A DNA stretch of 37,338 nt from DATGHS01 sp035307785 (GTDB taxonomy: Bacteria; Planctomycetota; Planctomycetia; Gemmatales; Gemmataceae): positions 1 through 37,338 of the forward strand of contig DATGHS010000311.1 in NCBI GenBank assembly GCA_035307785.1. Reading direction: 5' to 3'. The notes under the pieces were generated by a model. It did not search any database, was not told the origin of the DNA, and saw only the letters and a list, made by a program, of their open reading frames with translations. The position numbers and the translations under genes were made by a program. The number at the start of each line of letters is the position of its first letter. The stretch's first letter is position 1. Of the stretch, positions 7,812 through 18,013 are shown piece after piece.

Positions 7812-7897
7812 CCCTCCCCCCTTGTGGGGGAGGGTTGGGGTGGGGGGCGGAAGGCTCTTTCACCCCCACCCTTGCCATCCCCCACAAGGGGGGAGGG
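7812..7897. repeat. 35-base inverted repeat in the gspF leader
   Basis: The arms 7812-7846 and 7863-7897 match at about 31 of 35 positions, with a 16-base loop; the core is CCCTCCCCCCTTGTGGGGGA. It lies directly upstream of the gspF ribosome-binding site (7796-7800), so the gspEF transcript would carry a very strong hairpin there. Each arm is itself partly self-complementary. Confidence 0.85.
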
Positions 7898-7905
7898 AAT
7901 CACTT

Positions 7906-8130
7906 AGTCAATCGCGCCTTTTACATGCTGCGGTTTGATCTTCAGCCATTCTTCCAGTTGTTGCTCAATGAACAAGGCCATTTGCTTGTCGGGCAGGCTT
8001 CCCAGCAGCTTCACCGTGCGCTCTTCCGCCATCAGAGCGTTTACGTTGTAGCTGGTAGACGTCGAATTTCTGCCTGGTGAGATCGACCTGAGCGCGAAGC
8101 CACAAGCGGCGCCAGGGCAAAAAGCGAGCG
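7906..8130 (-). pseudogene. Frame-broken small gene between gspE and gspF
   Basis: Directly after the gspE stop, one minus-strand frame reads ARFLPWRRLWLRAQVD then LTRQKFDVYQ with no ATG. Near 8055-8065 the protein-like character moves to another frame: SYNVNALMAEERTVKLL, GSLPDKQMALFIEQQLEEWL, KIKPQHVKGAID and a TAA at 7906-7908. The second part can start by itself at an ATG (8031-8033) and would be 42 residues. Together the two parts make about 75 residues of amphipathic, helix-like sequence, suggesting one small gene with a single-base frameshift and a lost start. It could also be a real 42-residue protein plus chance upstream sequence, or a sequencing error. No family recognised. Confidence 0.35.
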
Positions 8131-9840
<1,710 letters not shown>

Positions 9841-9964
9841 GATGGCCTTGCTTCCGAGCGCCGCAGCGCGCAATACTGTGTGAACCAGGGTTACGATAGA
9901 CTCTAATAAATTAATATTCTGTGATTTTCCGCGATTTCTTTCCAGTGCGAATCGAGGACAAGCC

Positions 9965-10636
9965 ATGGTGGTGTTTTGGGACGAAGCCCGACAACGCAGT
10001 ATTGAGGTGCCGTCGTGGGTAAACGACCTGGAATCCTTCCGGCGGTGGAGCGATGACAAAAGTTTTCCGGAAGAGGGACGAATTTATTACCTGGATGGAA
10101 AGGTATGGGTGGACATGAGCAAAGAGGAAATCTTTGCGCACGTAGGTGTCAAGACCGCAATTGCATTGGTGCTTGCGGCTCTGGTCCGGGGGGAACGAAT
10201 GGGTCAGTTCTATACGGATGGCGTCTACGTCAGCAATGTGTCGGCTGACATTTCCAATAAGCCCGATGGGCTCTTTATTTCACGAGCCACTATCCGATCC
10301 AAACGAGTTCGATTTACCGAGGGTGTGCGCGGTGGCTATATCGAATTAGAAGGAAGCCCGGACATGGTGCTCGAAATTGTAAGTGATAGTTCGGTGAAGA
10401 AAGACAAGATCCGATTGCGCGAGAAATACTGGAAAGCGAGAGTCAAGGAATACTGGCTCGTTGACGCGCGCGGGGAAAACCTTCAATTCGAGGTGTACCG
10501 CCGCACGCCGCGCGGTTACCGACCACAACGACATCGAGATGGATGGGTGGAATCTAAGGTGTACGGCAAATCCTTCCGATTAGTCCGCGCTTTGGATGAA
10601 GATGGTCATCCGGAATTCACCCTTGAAATGAAATAA
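9965..10636 (+). CDS. Uma2-family putative nuclease (DUF820)
   Basis: This 223-residue protein has the Uma2 pattern. There is an N-terminal KVWVDMSKEEIFAHVGVKTAIALVLAALV segment (part: EEIFAHVGVKTAIALVLAAL). PDGLFIS follows. The core is SPDMVLEIVSDSSVKKDK followed by REKYWKARVKEYWLVDAR. Uma2 proteins carry a PD-(D/E)xK nuclease fold with residues in PD, EIVS and KxxxYxxxGxxEYWLVD; here Gly of that last motif is replaced (KARVKEYW). Cellular role of the family is unknown. Planctomycetes and cyanobacteria carry many paralogues. GAGGA lies 7 bases before the ATG. Its last 20 bases overlap the queG end on the other strand. Confidence 0.85.
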   Translation: MVVFWDEARQRSIEVPSWVNDLESFRRWSDDKSFPEEGRIYYLDGKVWVDMSKEEIFAHVGVKTAIALVLAALVRGERMGQFYTDGVYVSNVSADISNKPDGLFISRATIRSKRVRFTEGVRGGYIELEGSPDMVLEIVSDSSVKKDKIRLREKYWKARVKEYWLVDARGENLQFEVYRRTPRGYRPQRHRDGWVESKVYGKSFRLVRALDEDGHPEFTLEMK

Positions 10637-11693
10637 CCTTCTCACGCTCTCGAATTCTCTCCAAAGCCCATGCCGCGGCTTCGCGAATCATCGGCTCCGG
10701 ATCTGCAAGGGCCCGCTGCAAAGCCGGTAGCGCAGAGGCATCTCCTTGTTCGCCGAGCAGCAATGCCGCGTTGCGAAGCAAGCCACGGCGCTTGGTTCGC
10801 ATCAATGCAGTTCCGCGAAAGTGCTCGCGAAAGTCTTCCTCATCCAAACTCAATAGCTCGATAAGATTCACCGACTCCGGGTCGCTCCGATCACGGCGAT
10901 TCCAGGGGCAGACTTCCTGGCAGACATCGCAGCCGAAGAGCCAGCCATCAAGTTCAGAGCGAAACTCCTCTGGGATCGATAAGCGCAATTCGATGGTCAG
11001 ATAACTAATGCACTTTCGAGAATCAAGCCAGCCCGGGCCGGCGAACGCTTGCGTGGGGCATGCGTCGAGGCACGCGGTGCAGGTGCCGCAATGCTGCGCT
11101 TCGTGCGGCCCGTCTGCTTCCAATTCCAAGTCCACAAGCAAAGCTGCCAGAAAAAAGTAGCTGCCCCGGTGCTTGTTGATGAGCATCGTGTTCTTGCCGA
11201 TCCAGCCGAGCCCGGCTCGGCGGGCAAAGTCGCGCTCGAGTAGCGGAGCCGAGTCCACCACGCCGCGGCCTTTGCAACTGGGTACTTCCGTTTCGAGCCA
11301 GGAAAGCAGCTTGTTCAGTTGCCGTCGGATATTATCGTGGTAGTCTTCGCCGGCGGCGTAACGGGCGATCTTGCCGAGGATCGAAGAACCTAACGCCTCC
11401 GGCTGAACTTCGCTCTTAGGGAAGGGGGCAGGGGGATTAGGTTTTTCGAATTCTCGCTTATCCCCGTACTCCATTCCCAGCATCACCACGCTGCGAACCT
11501 CCGGCAAAATACTCGACGGGCTCTTTCGCGCTTCAGTATGCCGGCGCATGTAGTCCATTTCTCCCGCGTAACCACGGCCGAGCCACTCCGTCAGCCGTTC
11601 GAATTGGTCGGCCGCGGAAGCGCGGGCGATTCCCGACAGGGGAAAGCCAAGATCGCGGGCAAATTGCTTGATCGACTCTTCCAGTTTTGCCAT
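10617..11693 (-). CDS. queG: Epoxyqueuosine reductase
   Basis: The start ATG at 11691-11693 gives MAKLEESIKQFARDLGF, 358 residues; ATG 11741 (MLYSLEQ) is an alternative and neither has a good ribosome site. QueG reduces epoxyqueuosine to queuosine in tRNA, the last step of the pathway, using cobalamin and two 4Fe-4S clusters. The cluster ligands are visible: Cys202, 205, 208, 212 (CGTCTACLDAC) and Cys255, 258, 262 plus one more. The catalytic region is GVVDSAPLLERDFARRAGLGW. The C-terminal 305-350 region is a HEAT-like repeat (RNAALLLGEQGDASALPALQ). An unusual proline-rich insertion, PNPPAPFPKSEVQPEALG (85-102), sits before the conserved ARYAAGEDYHD and looks repeat-derived. Confidence 0.93.
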   Translation of the reverse strand: MAKLEESIKQFARDLGFPLSGIARASAADQFERLTEWLGRGYAGEMDYMRRHTEARKSPSSILPEVRSVVMLGMEYGDKREFEKPNPPAPFPKSEVQPEALGSSILGKIARYAAGEDYHDNIRRQLNKLLSWLETEVPSCKGRGVVDSAPLLERDFARRAGLGWIGKNTMLINKHRGSYFFLAALLVDLELEADGPHEAQHCGTCTACLDACPTQAFAGPGWLDSRKCISYLTIELRLSIPEEFRSELDGWLFGCDVCQEVCPWNRRDRSDPESVNLIELLSLDEEDFREHFRGTALMRTKRRGLLRNAALLLGEQGDASALPALQRALADPEPMIREAAAWALERIREREKVISFQG

Positions 11694-11829
11694 ATGTTCA
11701 TTATCATTACCGCGACTCGTTTGCTCCAGTGAATAAAGCATGTCGCGGCGACGTCCGATCCAAGGAATGATCCGTTCCCACGGTGGGCACGGTTGTTGTA
11801 ATGGAGTTATTGGAAAAGGGGTTCTCTTG

Positions 11830-12210
11830 ATGCGGAATCTGTTGCGGTGCGCGGTGGCCGTTGGCGCCATGGTTGCGTTTTTGGTGGTCGCCCGGGGTGA
11901 TGAATCATCGAAGAGCATTAAGGAAGTAATGAGGAGTGCCAATGCTCCGCCGGAAAAAGGCAAGCCATCACTGTGGGACAAGTTCTCCAAGGGAAAAGCC
12001 AGCGACGATGAAAAAAAGGAACTGGCTTCCCTCTATAAGGAACTGGCCGGTAGCAAGTGCCCCAAGGGCGATGAGAAAGACTGGACCAGACGGATTGATG
12101 CGCTGGTGAAAGCCGCCGAGGCCGTAAGCAATGGCGACAAGGGCGCCGACGCCAAGTTGAAAAAAGCCAACGACTGCATGGGCTGCCATACAATGCACAA
12201 GGGCAGGTAA
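11830..12210 (+). CDS. Small exported c-type cytochrome, C-terminal haem site
   Basis: The ATG at 11830 is chosen because the protein then opens with a signal peptide (MRNLLRCAVAVGAMVAFLVVARG); 126 residues. An upstream ATG at 11740 would put 30 polar residues before it. One haem-binding motif, CMGCH, lies within 10 residues of the C-terminus, after a helical region (KKELASLYKELAGSKCPKG, then WTRRIDALVKAAEAVSNGDKGAD). A C-terminal CxxCH after helices resembles cytochrome c556/c' proteins. It would be a periplasmic electron carrier. An extra Cys (KCPKG) and another in the signal region are present. It is followed by a strong intrinsic terminator, so it is probably a single-gene unit. Confidence 0.8.
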   Translation: MRNLLRCAVAVGAMVAFLVVARGDESSKSIKEVMRSANAPPEKGKPSLWDKFSKGKASDDEKKELASLYKELAGSKCPKGDEKDWTRRIDALVKAAEAVSNGDKGADAKLKKANDCMGCHTMHKGR

Positions 12211-12230
12211 TCCGCATCTAGAAAGAATTC

Positions 12231-12261
12231 GAGCCGGCCTGTGGCCGGCTCGCTTTATTTT
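12231..12261 (+). terminator. Intrinsic terminator after the cytochrome gene
   Basis: A perfect 9-base stem, GAGCCGGCC (12231-12239) and GGCCGGCTC (12243-12251), with a three-base loop TGT, is followed by GCTTTATTTT. It lies 21 bases after the cytochrome stop. The next gene starts only 10 bases past it, so that gene needs its own promoter or read-through. Confidence 0.9.
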
Positions 12262-12270
12262 GGGACAAGC

Positions 12271-12753
12271 ATGATCGATGGCAATCAGGTTGTCGAGGTG
12301 GTCCGAGCTTTAGGCTTTACCCATGTGCTCTGGATTCCCGATAGCGAACTTGGCAAATGGAATGACGCTTTAAGCGTGGCGGGCACGCCGCGCCTGATCC
12401 GGCCTTGTCGTGAAGGCGAAGCGACTGCGATTGCCGGCGGGCTCTGCCTTGGCGGCGCGCGGCCGCTAACGATCCTTCAATGCACCGGCTTCTTCGAGGC
12501 CGGTGACTCGTTTCGCAATTTCGTGCATGACATGAAGCTGCCGCTGATCTTCCTGATCGGCATCCGCAGCTATCGGGCACACCAGGAAGGTCGGTCCGCC
12601 GATACCTGCCCGGTCTTCACCGAGCCGATTATCAAGGCCTGGGACCTGCCCTATGCGTTATTGCCGGGCGATTTCAACGCAACAGACCTGGAGCAAGCCC
12701 TGAAGCGCTTCGTCAAAGGCCGCCGCGCGGGGGCGGTCTTGCTGGGAGAATAA
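12271..12753 (+). CDS. ThDP-dependent decarboxylase, N-terminal (Pyr) domain subunit
   Basis: 160 residues from the ATG at 12271; the frame is open further upstream but only through the terminator. It resembles the alpha subunit of sulfopyruvate decarboxylase and phosphonopyruvate decarboxylase. It shows FTHVLWIPDSELGKWNDAL, then CREGEATAIAGGLCLGG with Glu48 at the position of the cofactor-activating Glu, then QCTGFFEAGDSFRNF and PLIFLIGIR. It should form the ThDP active site together with the next gene's product, which supplies the diphosphate-binding domain. The reaction would be decarboxylation of a 3-sulfo- or 3-phosphono-pyruvate-like 2-oxo acid; the actual substrate cannot be read from sequence. 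No other coenzyme M or phosphonate genes are near. Confidence 0.8.
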   Translation: MIDGNQVVEVVRALGFTHVLWIPDSELGKWNDALSVAGTPRLIRPCREGEATAIAGGLCLGGARPLTILQCTGFFEAGDSFRNFVHDMKLPLIFLIGIRSYRAHQEGRSADTCPVFTEPIIKAWDLPYALLPGDFNATDLEQALKRFVKGRRAGAVLLGE

Positions 12754-12757
12754 AATC

Positions 12758-13339
12758 ATGCCGATGACACTTGACGAAGCCCTGCCAATCGTGGCGACAC
12801 AGCGCGGCGACCGCATTGTGATTACAACGATGAGCTCGGCCGGCGTCTGGCCGAAACTTTCGGACGCGCCGCTCGACTTTACGTATATCCCATCGAGCAT
12901 GGGGCAGGGGCCTTCGCTCGGCCTGGGGCTGGCGACGGCGCAACCGGAGCGCGGCGTCATTGTCCTTTGCGGTGACGGCAGCCTGCTCATGAATCTGGGT
13001 TGCCTGGTGACGATTTCTCAACATCCGGCCAACTTGTGGTTACTGCTTATAGACAACGGCCTGTACGAAGTCACCGGCGGCCAGCCGGTTGCCGGAGCGC
13101 GGCGCACCGACTACGCGGCCCTGGCTCGCGCTGCCGGAATCAGCCGCGTTTACACAGTCTCTGAAAAGGCGGACTTGGAAAAAGCAGCGACGGAAATCTT
13201 CGCTGGCGCCGGTCCGGTGTTCGTTTGGCTGAGAGTGGAAGGCCGGCTCGGCCAGAAGACGCCTGCCGCGCCGCGACCGATGGCCGAGCAGATTCGGCGC
13301 TTGCGAGAGGCAATAAACGGGGTAAAAAGTGAGTGGTGA
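12758..13339 (+). CDS. ThDP-dependent decarboxylase, C-terminal (PP) domain subunit
   Basis: 193 residues, starting 4 bases after the stop of the Pyr-domain gene, with GGGAG upstream. It carries the ThDP diphosphate/Mg motif GDGSLLMNLG (GDG at 72-74) ending in IDN (Asn100), preceded by SSMGQGPSLGLGLATAQP, the usual substrate-side loop in sulfopyruvate decarboxylase beta (ComE-type) proteins. It binds the cofactor and pairs with the preceding subunit in an alpha/beta enzyme. The gene's last codons (Ser-Glu-Trp-stop) fall inside GTGAGTGGTGAATGGT (13329-13344), a fragment of the dispersed repeat at 36024. The natural C-terminus may therefore have been altered by repeat insertion. Confidence 0.85.
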   Translation: MPMTLDEALPIVATQRGDRIVITTMSSAGVWPKLSDAPLDFTYIPSSMGQGPSLGLGLATAQPERGVIVLCGDGSLLMNLGCLVTISQHPANLWLLLIDNGLYEVTGGQPVAGARRTDYAALARAAGISRVYTVSEKADLEKAATEIFAGAGPVFVWLRVEGRLGQKTPAAPRPMAEQIRRLREAINGVKSEW

Positions 13340-13375
13340 ATGGTCGATGGCGACACCCTTATTCGGAGGACAGAC

Positions 13376-13825
13376 ATGTCACGTCTTTGCACCATCGTTG
13401 TTAGCCTGATCGTTTTCGCGGCAAGTCCCGCGCTGGCTGGCCCGGAGCCCGCGCAGCCCAAAGTTCCCAGAGAACTCTTGGAGAAGCGATTGGCAGCCGC
13501 GCAGAAAGTGTTTCAAGAAAATCTGTTCCGTTTCAAGAATAGGGAAGGACTTTCGTCCGAATTGTTTGGCTGGCCCGAGCGATGCCTCGAAGCAAGGCTG
13601 GCTCTAGCAGACAAGCAATCCGACCGGGTGAACGCATTCAAAACATATCTGTCGGAGACGCGCGAAGTCGAGCGGATTGCCACTAGCTATGCCCGCACGG
13701 GGCAAGGCCGCGAATCCGACGCTCAAGCCGCAACCTACTACCGCCTCGAAGCAGAGATCCGGTTAATAAAAGAAGGCATCGAAATTCCGCCCGAAGACAA
13801 GAAGGGCGCACCTGGAAAACCGTAA
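13376..13825 (+). CDS. Small exported helical protein, function unknown
   Basis: The ATG at 13376 is chosen: GGAGGA lies 5 bases upstream and the protein then starts with a signal peptide (MSRLCTIVVSLIVFAASPALAG). 149 residues. The mature part is charged and predicted helical (PRELLEKRLAAAQKVFQENL, CLEARLALADKQSDRVNAFK, YYRLEAEIRLIKEGIEIPPE). I recognise no domain; the pattern of a secreted helical protein with a Pro/Lys-rich end is common in planctomycetes. The open frame from 13340 would add 12 residues without a ribosome site. It ends 34 bases before the pseudouridine synthase. Confidence 0.75.
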   Translation: MSRLCTIVVSLIVFAASPALAGPEPAQPKVPRELLEKRLAAAQKVFQENLFRFKNREGLSSELFGWPERCLEARLALADKQSDRVNAFKTYLSETREVERIATSYARTGQGRESDAQAATYYRLEAEIRLIKEGIEIPPEDKKGAPGKP

Positions 13826-13859
13826 GGAATTCCGTTTACAGCAGACGATCCACAGAATC

Positions 13860-14588
13860 ATGGAACGCCTTAACAAATACTTGGCCCACGCCGGCGTCGG
13901 CTCGCGACGCCATTGCGACGAACTCATCGCCGCGGGGCGCGTCAGCATCGATGGCCAGCGCGTGCGGGAACTCGGCACCCAGGTCGATCCGGCGAGCCAA
14001 AAGATCTTTGTCGATGATGTTCCCGTGCATGGCGAAAAGCTTGTGTACTGGCTCGTCAACAAACCGCGCGGCTATTTGTGCACGAATGACGATCCCGGCG
14101 GCCGGCCGAAGGCGGTCGATCTCATTCCGCATGTCGAGCAACGCGTCTACACCGTCGGCCGACTCGACGAGAATAGCGAAGGCTTATTGCTGCTGACAAA
14201 CGATGGGGACTTAGCGTTCCAGCTCATGCACCCGCGTTTTGGCGTCGAAAAGACCTACTTGGTGCAAGTCGCGGGCTTTCCAACGAAAGAGGATTTGGAG
14301 AAGCTCCTCCGCGGTGTGTTCCTTGCCGAGGGTAAAGTTCGGGCGCATCACGTCAAGCGTTTGAAAACGCAGGGCCATAGCACCTGGCTTCGAATCGTCC
14401 TGGCGGAAGGCAAGAATCGCGAAATCCGGCGTATGCTAGCCAAGCTCGGCCACAAAGTCGTGCGCCTGCAGCGAGTGGCCATTGGCCCTGTGCAACTTGA
14501 CCGGTTGCCGAAGGGGAAAGCGAGACGACTCAAGGGAGGAGAACTCGACGCTCTGCGGGCGGCCTGTCGGCCCATGAAAGCAAAATAG
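13860..14588 (+). CDS. rluB: RsuA/RluB-family rRNA pseudouridine synthase
   Basis: 242 residues, full length for the family. The N-terminal S4 RNA-binding domain reads MERLNKYLAHAGVGSRRHCDELIAAGRVSIDG (part: RLNKYLAHAGVGSRR). The catalytic motif GRLDENSEGLLLLTNDG has the nucleophilic Asp at 103. The later RIVLAEGKNREIRRMLAKLG is the conserved KxRQIRRM-type motif. It isomerises a specific uridine in large-subunit rRNA (RluB) or small-subunit rRNA (RsuA). The NREIRRM form and S4 domain fit RluB better, but the exact target is not certain. It lacks the long C-terminal basic tail of enterobacterial RluB. No ribosome site stands out before the ATG. Confidence 0.9.
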   Translation: MERLNKYLAHAGVGSRRHCDELIAAGRVSIDGQRVRELGTQVDPASQKIFVDDVPVHGEKLVYWLVNKPRGYLCTNDDPGGRPKAVDLIPHVEQRVYTVGRLDENSEGLLLLTNDGDLAFQLMHPRFGVEKTYLVQVAGFPTKEDLEKLLRGVFLAEGKVRAHHVKRLKTQGHSTWLRIVLAEGKNREIRRMLAKLGHKVVRLQRVAIGPVQLDRLPKGKARRLKGGELDALRAACRPMKAK

Positions 14589-14792
14589 GTATTTTGGTTT
14601 GCATTTCCTCTACGGGATCGTAATCTCTTCACGACGGATCGTTCGCGGCCAGCGCTCGCCGTTTTGGCGGGTAACGGAGGTGTCGCGTATTGTCACCCCA
14701 TGTCGCATTAGCAAAAGATGCTTTTTTTTGGGCACCGGAGCCGCTGGAAGCGCAACCGAATCATGAGAACATTATTTTTTTTAGCTAGCTTC

Positions 14793-14821
14793 TTGCAACT
14801 GTGCGACCGGCGCATTAGAAT
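14793..14821 (+). promoter_or_regulatory. Sigma-70-type promoter of the molybdenum hydroxylase operon
   Basis: TTGCAA (14793-14798) and TAGAAT (14816-14821) are separated by exactly 17 bases. Transcription from about 14828 would give a leader of about 36 bases with GAGGAG before the ATG at 14864. A T8 run at 14722-14729, preceded by a weak GCAT/ATGC stem, may end the previous unit. Nothing else was seen in the 275-base gap. Confidence 0.55.
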
Positions 14822-14863
14822 CGCCGTCGCTTCTTCGGCTTTCACTATCTACGAGGAGCAGCC

Positions 14864-15505
<642 letters not shown>

Positions 15506-15508
15506 GCC

Positions 15509-18013
15509 ATGGCAGCTAGTTGGCCCAAAAAGCGCCGTTTGATTGGTACCAAGATTCCTCGCATTGACGGACCGGCCAAAGCCACCGGTATTGCGAAGTA
15601 TTCGTACGACATGAACCTGCCGAAAATGCTCCACGCCGCCGTGCTGCGCTGCCCCTACGCGCATGCCAAGATCAAGTCGCTCGATTGCTCAGCGGCCATG
15701 AAGATGCCCGGCGTGAAGGCCGTGTACGTGTACAACGTGCGCACCGACGGGGAATTCGTGACGGCTGACGCTGGCGCGAACGTGCTTCAGCTAAGAATCG
15801 GCGCGACGGAAGACGCCTATAACCAGGCGCTTAAGAAATGGGAAGAAGCCGCTGCGAAAGCGAAGGCCGATAAAAAGGATCCTCCGGCTAAGCCGAAGGA
15901 ACCCGAGATTCGCAGGATTCAGCTTGGGCCCAACGACTACGTCTTTCGCGGTATCGCGGTCGTGAAACTTGCCGACCTCAAACCCAAGGACAAGGTAACC
16001 GTCGATGTGGAACGGGACGCAGTTGGCCGCGAGCTGTTCTATGCCGGTGAAGAAATAGTCGCGATCGCGGCGGATACCGAAGAGCGCGCGTACGACGCAA
16101 TTCGCGCGGTAAAGATCGACTACGACCCCTTGCCGTTTCTCGTGCGTGAAGAGGATGTGCTCAAAAATCCGAACCTGAAAACGGTGGCCGGGGGGGGGAC
16201 TGGCAACGCCATTCCGAGTGGGAATTCGACCAAGGGGAATGTCACTGCCGGATTTACCAGTTCCGATGCGGTTGTGGAAGGAACCTACGGCGTCAACGTC
16301 GTTTGCCATCAGTGTCTGGAAACTCACGGTCTCGTTGCGGAATGGACGCCCGAGGGCGGCATTCGCGTATTCTCTTCGACGCAGGCAACAGTGGGCACGG
16401 CCGGGGCCATCGCCAACCGCTTTCAGATACCTGCAACCAAGGTCAAGTGCGTTACTCAATACATGGGCGGAGGCTTTGGCAGCAAATTCGGCGGTGATTC
16501 CCAAGATTTCGCGGCCGTCGATTTGTCCCGTCGAGCCGGGGCGCCGGTCAAGATCATGTTTACCCGGGCCGATGAAATCACGACGGCGGGCAACCGCCCC
16601 TCGGCCTTTGGCAAAGTAAACATTGGCGGGACCAAAGACGGTAAGATCACTGCCTTCGAGATTGATGTTTACGGTACGACCGGCTCCGGCGGCGGCAACA
16701 CCGTCAACCTCAACTTGTTTCCGTATGTTTATGTCGATTCGGTTCCGAATATTCGCCGCATTCACACCGTCACGCGCACGAATGCGGGCGGTGCGCGGGC
16801 CATGCGTGCGCCGAACCACCCGCAGACCTGCACGCTCACCGAGTTCGCGATCGACGACCTGGCCGCCAAGCTTGGGATCGATCCGTTGCAAATCCGCCTG
16901 GCCGGTCTTCCCGACAGCGATCCGAATGCGATGAAGAAAGCGCCTCAATCCTGGCCAGCGCTTCGCAACAGCATCTATAAGGAGGAAATTCGCCGGGCCG
17001 TTGAACTCTCGAAATGGAAGGAGAAATGGCATCCGCCCGGACAAGGGCCAGACACCGGGCCAATCAAACGCGGCATCGGCATGGCGCTCCACACATGGGG
17101 CGGCTTTGCGGCTGGGCCTAATGAGGCCAAGATCACGATCTCGCGCGATGGTTCCGTCACGGTCGAATCTTCGACCCAGGACCTCGGCACGGGCCAGCGA
17201 ACCGTATCCGCCATTATGGCTGCCGAAGTGCTGGGCTTAGAGGTGAAAGACATTTTCGTCAAGATCGGTGACAGCAATCTGGGCATGTCTGGTGGTTCGG
17301 GAGGCAGCACCACCCTGCCGAGTCAGGGGCCGGCAACCTACCTGGGCGCCATCGCTGCTCGCGACGACTTGTTCTCGAAAGTAGCGCCCATGCTCGGCGC
17401 CGACCCGAAGAACTTGGAGATCGAACCTGGCAAGGTAGTGGATAAGACCAACAAGAAGAGTTGGACATGGAGAGAGTTCTGCGCCAAACTCGGCATGAAC
17501 GAGGCCAAAGGCACAGGCGAATGGAGTCAAGCGAAAGCCAACGAGGACCCAAACAATAGCCTGAGCAATGGCCAGGTAGGCGGCGTGCAAGTGGCCGAGG
17601 TTTCGGTCGATTCCGAAACGGGCGTGGTCAAAGTCGTCCACCTCGTGGCGGTGCAGGATTGCGGTATGATTGTTGATTTGCTCACGACTCAGTCGCAGGT
17701 TGCCGGCGGAGTCGTGATGGGGGTGAACTACGCTCTGTTCGAAGAACGGATCATGGACCGCCAGACCGGCCGGCAAGTGAACCCCGACATGGAGTTCTAC
17801 AAGCTCGGCGGGCTGGTCGATATGCCGAAGATCACCGTCGAAATGGTAGACATGCCGGAACGTGGCGTGATCGGCATCGGCGAACCGCCGACGATTTCGA
17901 CCGCGGCCGCCATCGGCAACGCCGTGTTCAACGCCTTGGGCGTGCGCGTGCCGATCATCCCACTGACGCCCGAACGCGTGCTCGACGCCATTGCGAAAGG
18001 AGGGAAAGTATGA
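15509..18013 (+). CDS. Molybdenum hydroxylase molybdopterin-binding subunit
   Basis: 834 residues, 3 bases after the 2Fe-2S gene, with GGAGG 7 bases upstream. It belongs to the xanthine dehydrogenase / aldehyde oxidoreductase large subunit family. Seen: the a/b hammerhead start (RRLIGTKIPRIDGPAKATG), the molybdopterin loop GGGFGSKFGG, GGARAMRAPN, the STQDLGTGQRT loop, and GIGEPPTISTAAAIGNAVFNA near the end, whose Glu (GE) is the conserved base. An extra Lys/Ala/Glu-rich segment (residues about 106-130, KKWEEAAAKAKADKKDPPAK) interrupts the hammerhead domain. It hydroxylates an unknown aldehyde or N-heterocycle. A few more residues (GSTTLPSQGPATYLG) are also typical. The next gene overlaps its stop as ATGA. 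Confidence 0.95.
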   Translation: MAASWPKKRRLIGTKIPRIDGPAKATGIAKYSYDMNLPKMLHAAVLRCPYAHAKIKSLDCSAAMKMPGVKAVYVYNVRTDGEFVTADAGANVLQLRIGATEDAYNQALKKWEEAAAKAKADKKDPPAKPKEPEIRRIQLGPNDYVFRGIAVVKLADLKPKDKVTVDVERDAVGRELFYAGEEIVAIAADTEERAYDAIRAVKIDYDPLPFLVREEDVLKNPNLKTVAGGGTGNAIPSGNSTKGNVTAGFTSSDAVVEGTYGVNVVCHQCLETHGLVAEWTPEGGIRVFSSTQATVGTAGAIANRFQIPATKVKCVTQYMGGGFGSKFGGDSQDFAAVDLSRRAGAPVKIMFTRADEITTAGNRPSAFGKVNIGGTKDGKITAFEIDVYGTTGSGGGNTVNLNLFPYVYVDSVPNIRRIHTVTRTNAGGARAMRAPNHPQTCTLTEFAIDDLAAKLGIDPLQIRLAGLPDSDPNAMKKAPQSWPALRNSIYKEEIRRAVELSKWKEKWHPPGQGPDTGPIKRGIGMALHTWGGFAAGPNEAKITISRDGSVTVESSTQDLGTGQRTVSAIMAAEVLGLEVKDIFVKIGDSNLGMSGGSGGSTTLPSQGPATYLGAIAARDDLFSKVAPMLGADPKNLEIEPGKVVDKTNKKSWTWREFCAKLGMNEAKGTGEWSQAKANEDPNNSLSNGQVGGVQVAEVSVDSETGVVKVVHLVAVQDCGMIVDLLTTQSQVAGGVVMGVNYALFEERIMDRQTGRQVNPDMEFYKLGGLVDMPKITVEMVDMPERGVIGIGEPPTISTAAAIGNAVFNALGVRVPIIPLTPERVLDAIAKGGKV

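Noticed and set aside
12271..13339. Coenzyme M biosynthesis cluster
   Set aside because: Only the decarboxylase-like halves are present; neighbouring genes belong to unrelated functions.
15791..17092. Minus-strand open frame of 433 residues over the molybdopterin subunit
   Set aside because: Antisense to a clear gene; Arg/Gly/Val-rich shadow with no motif.
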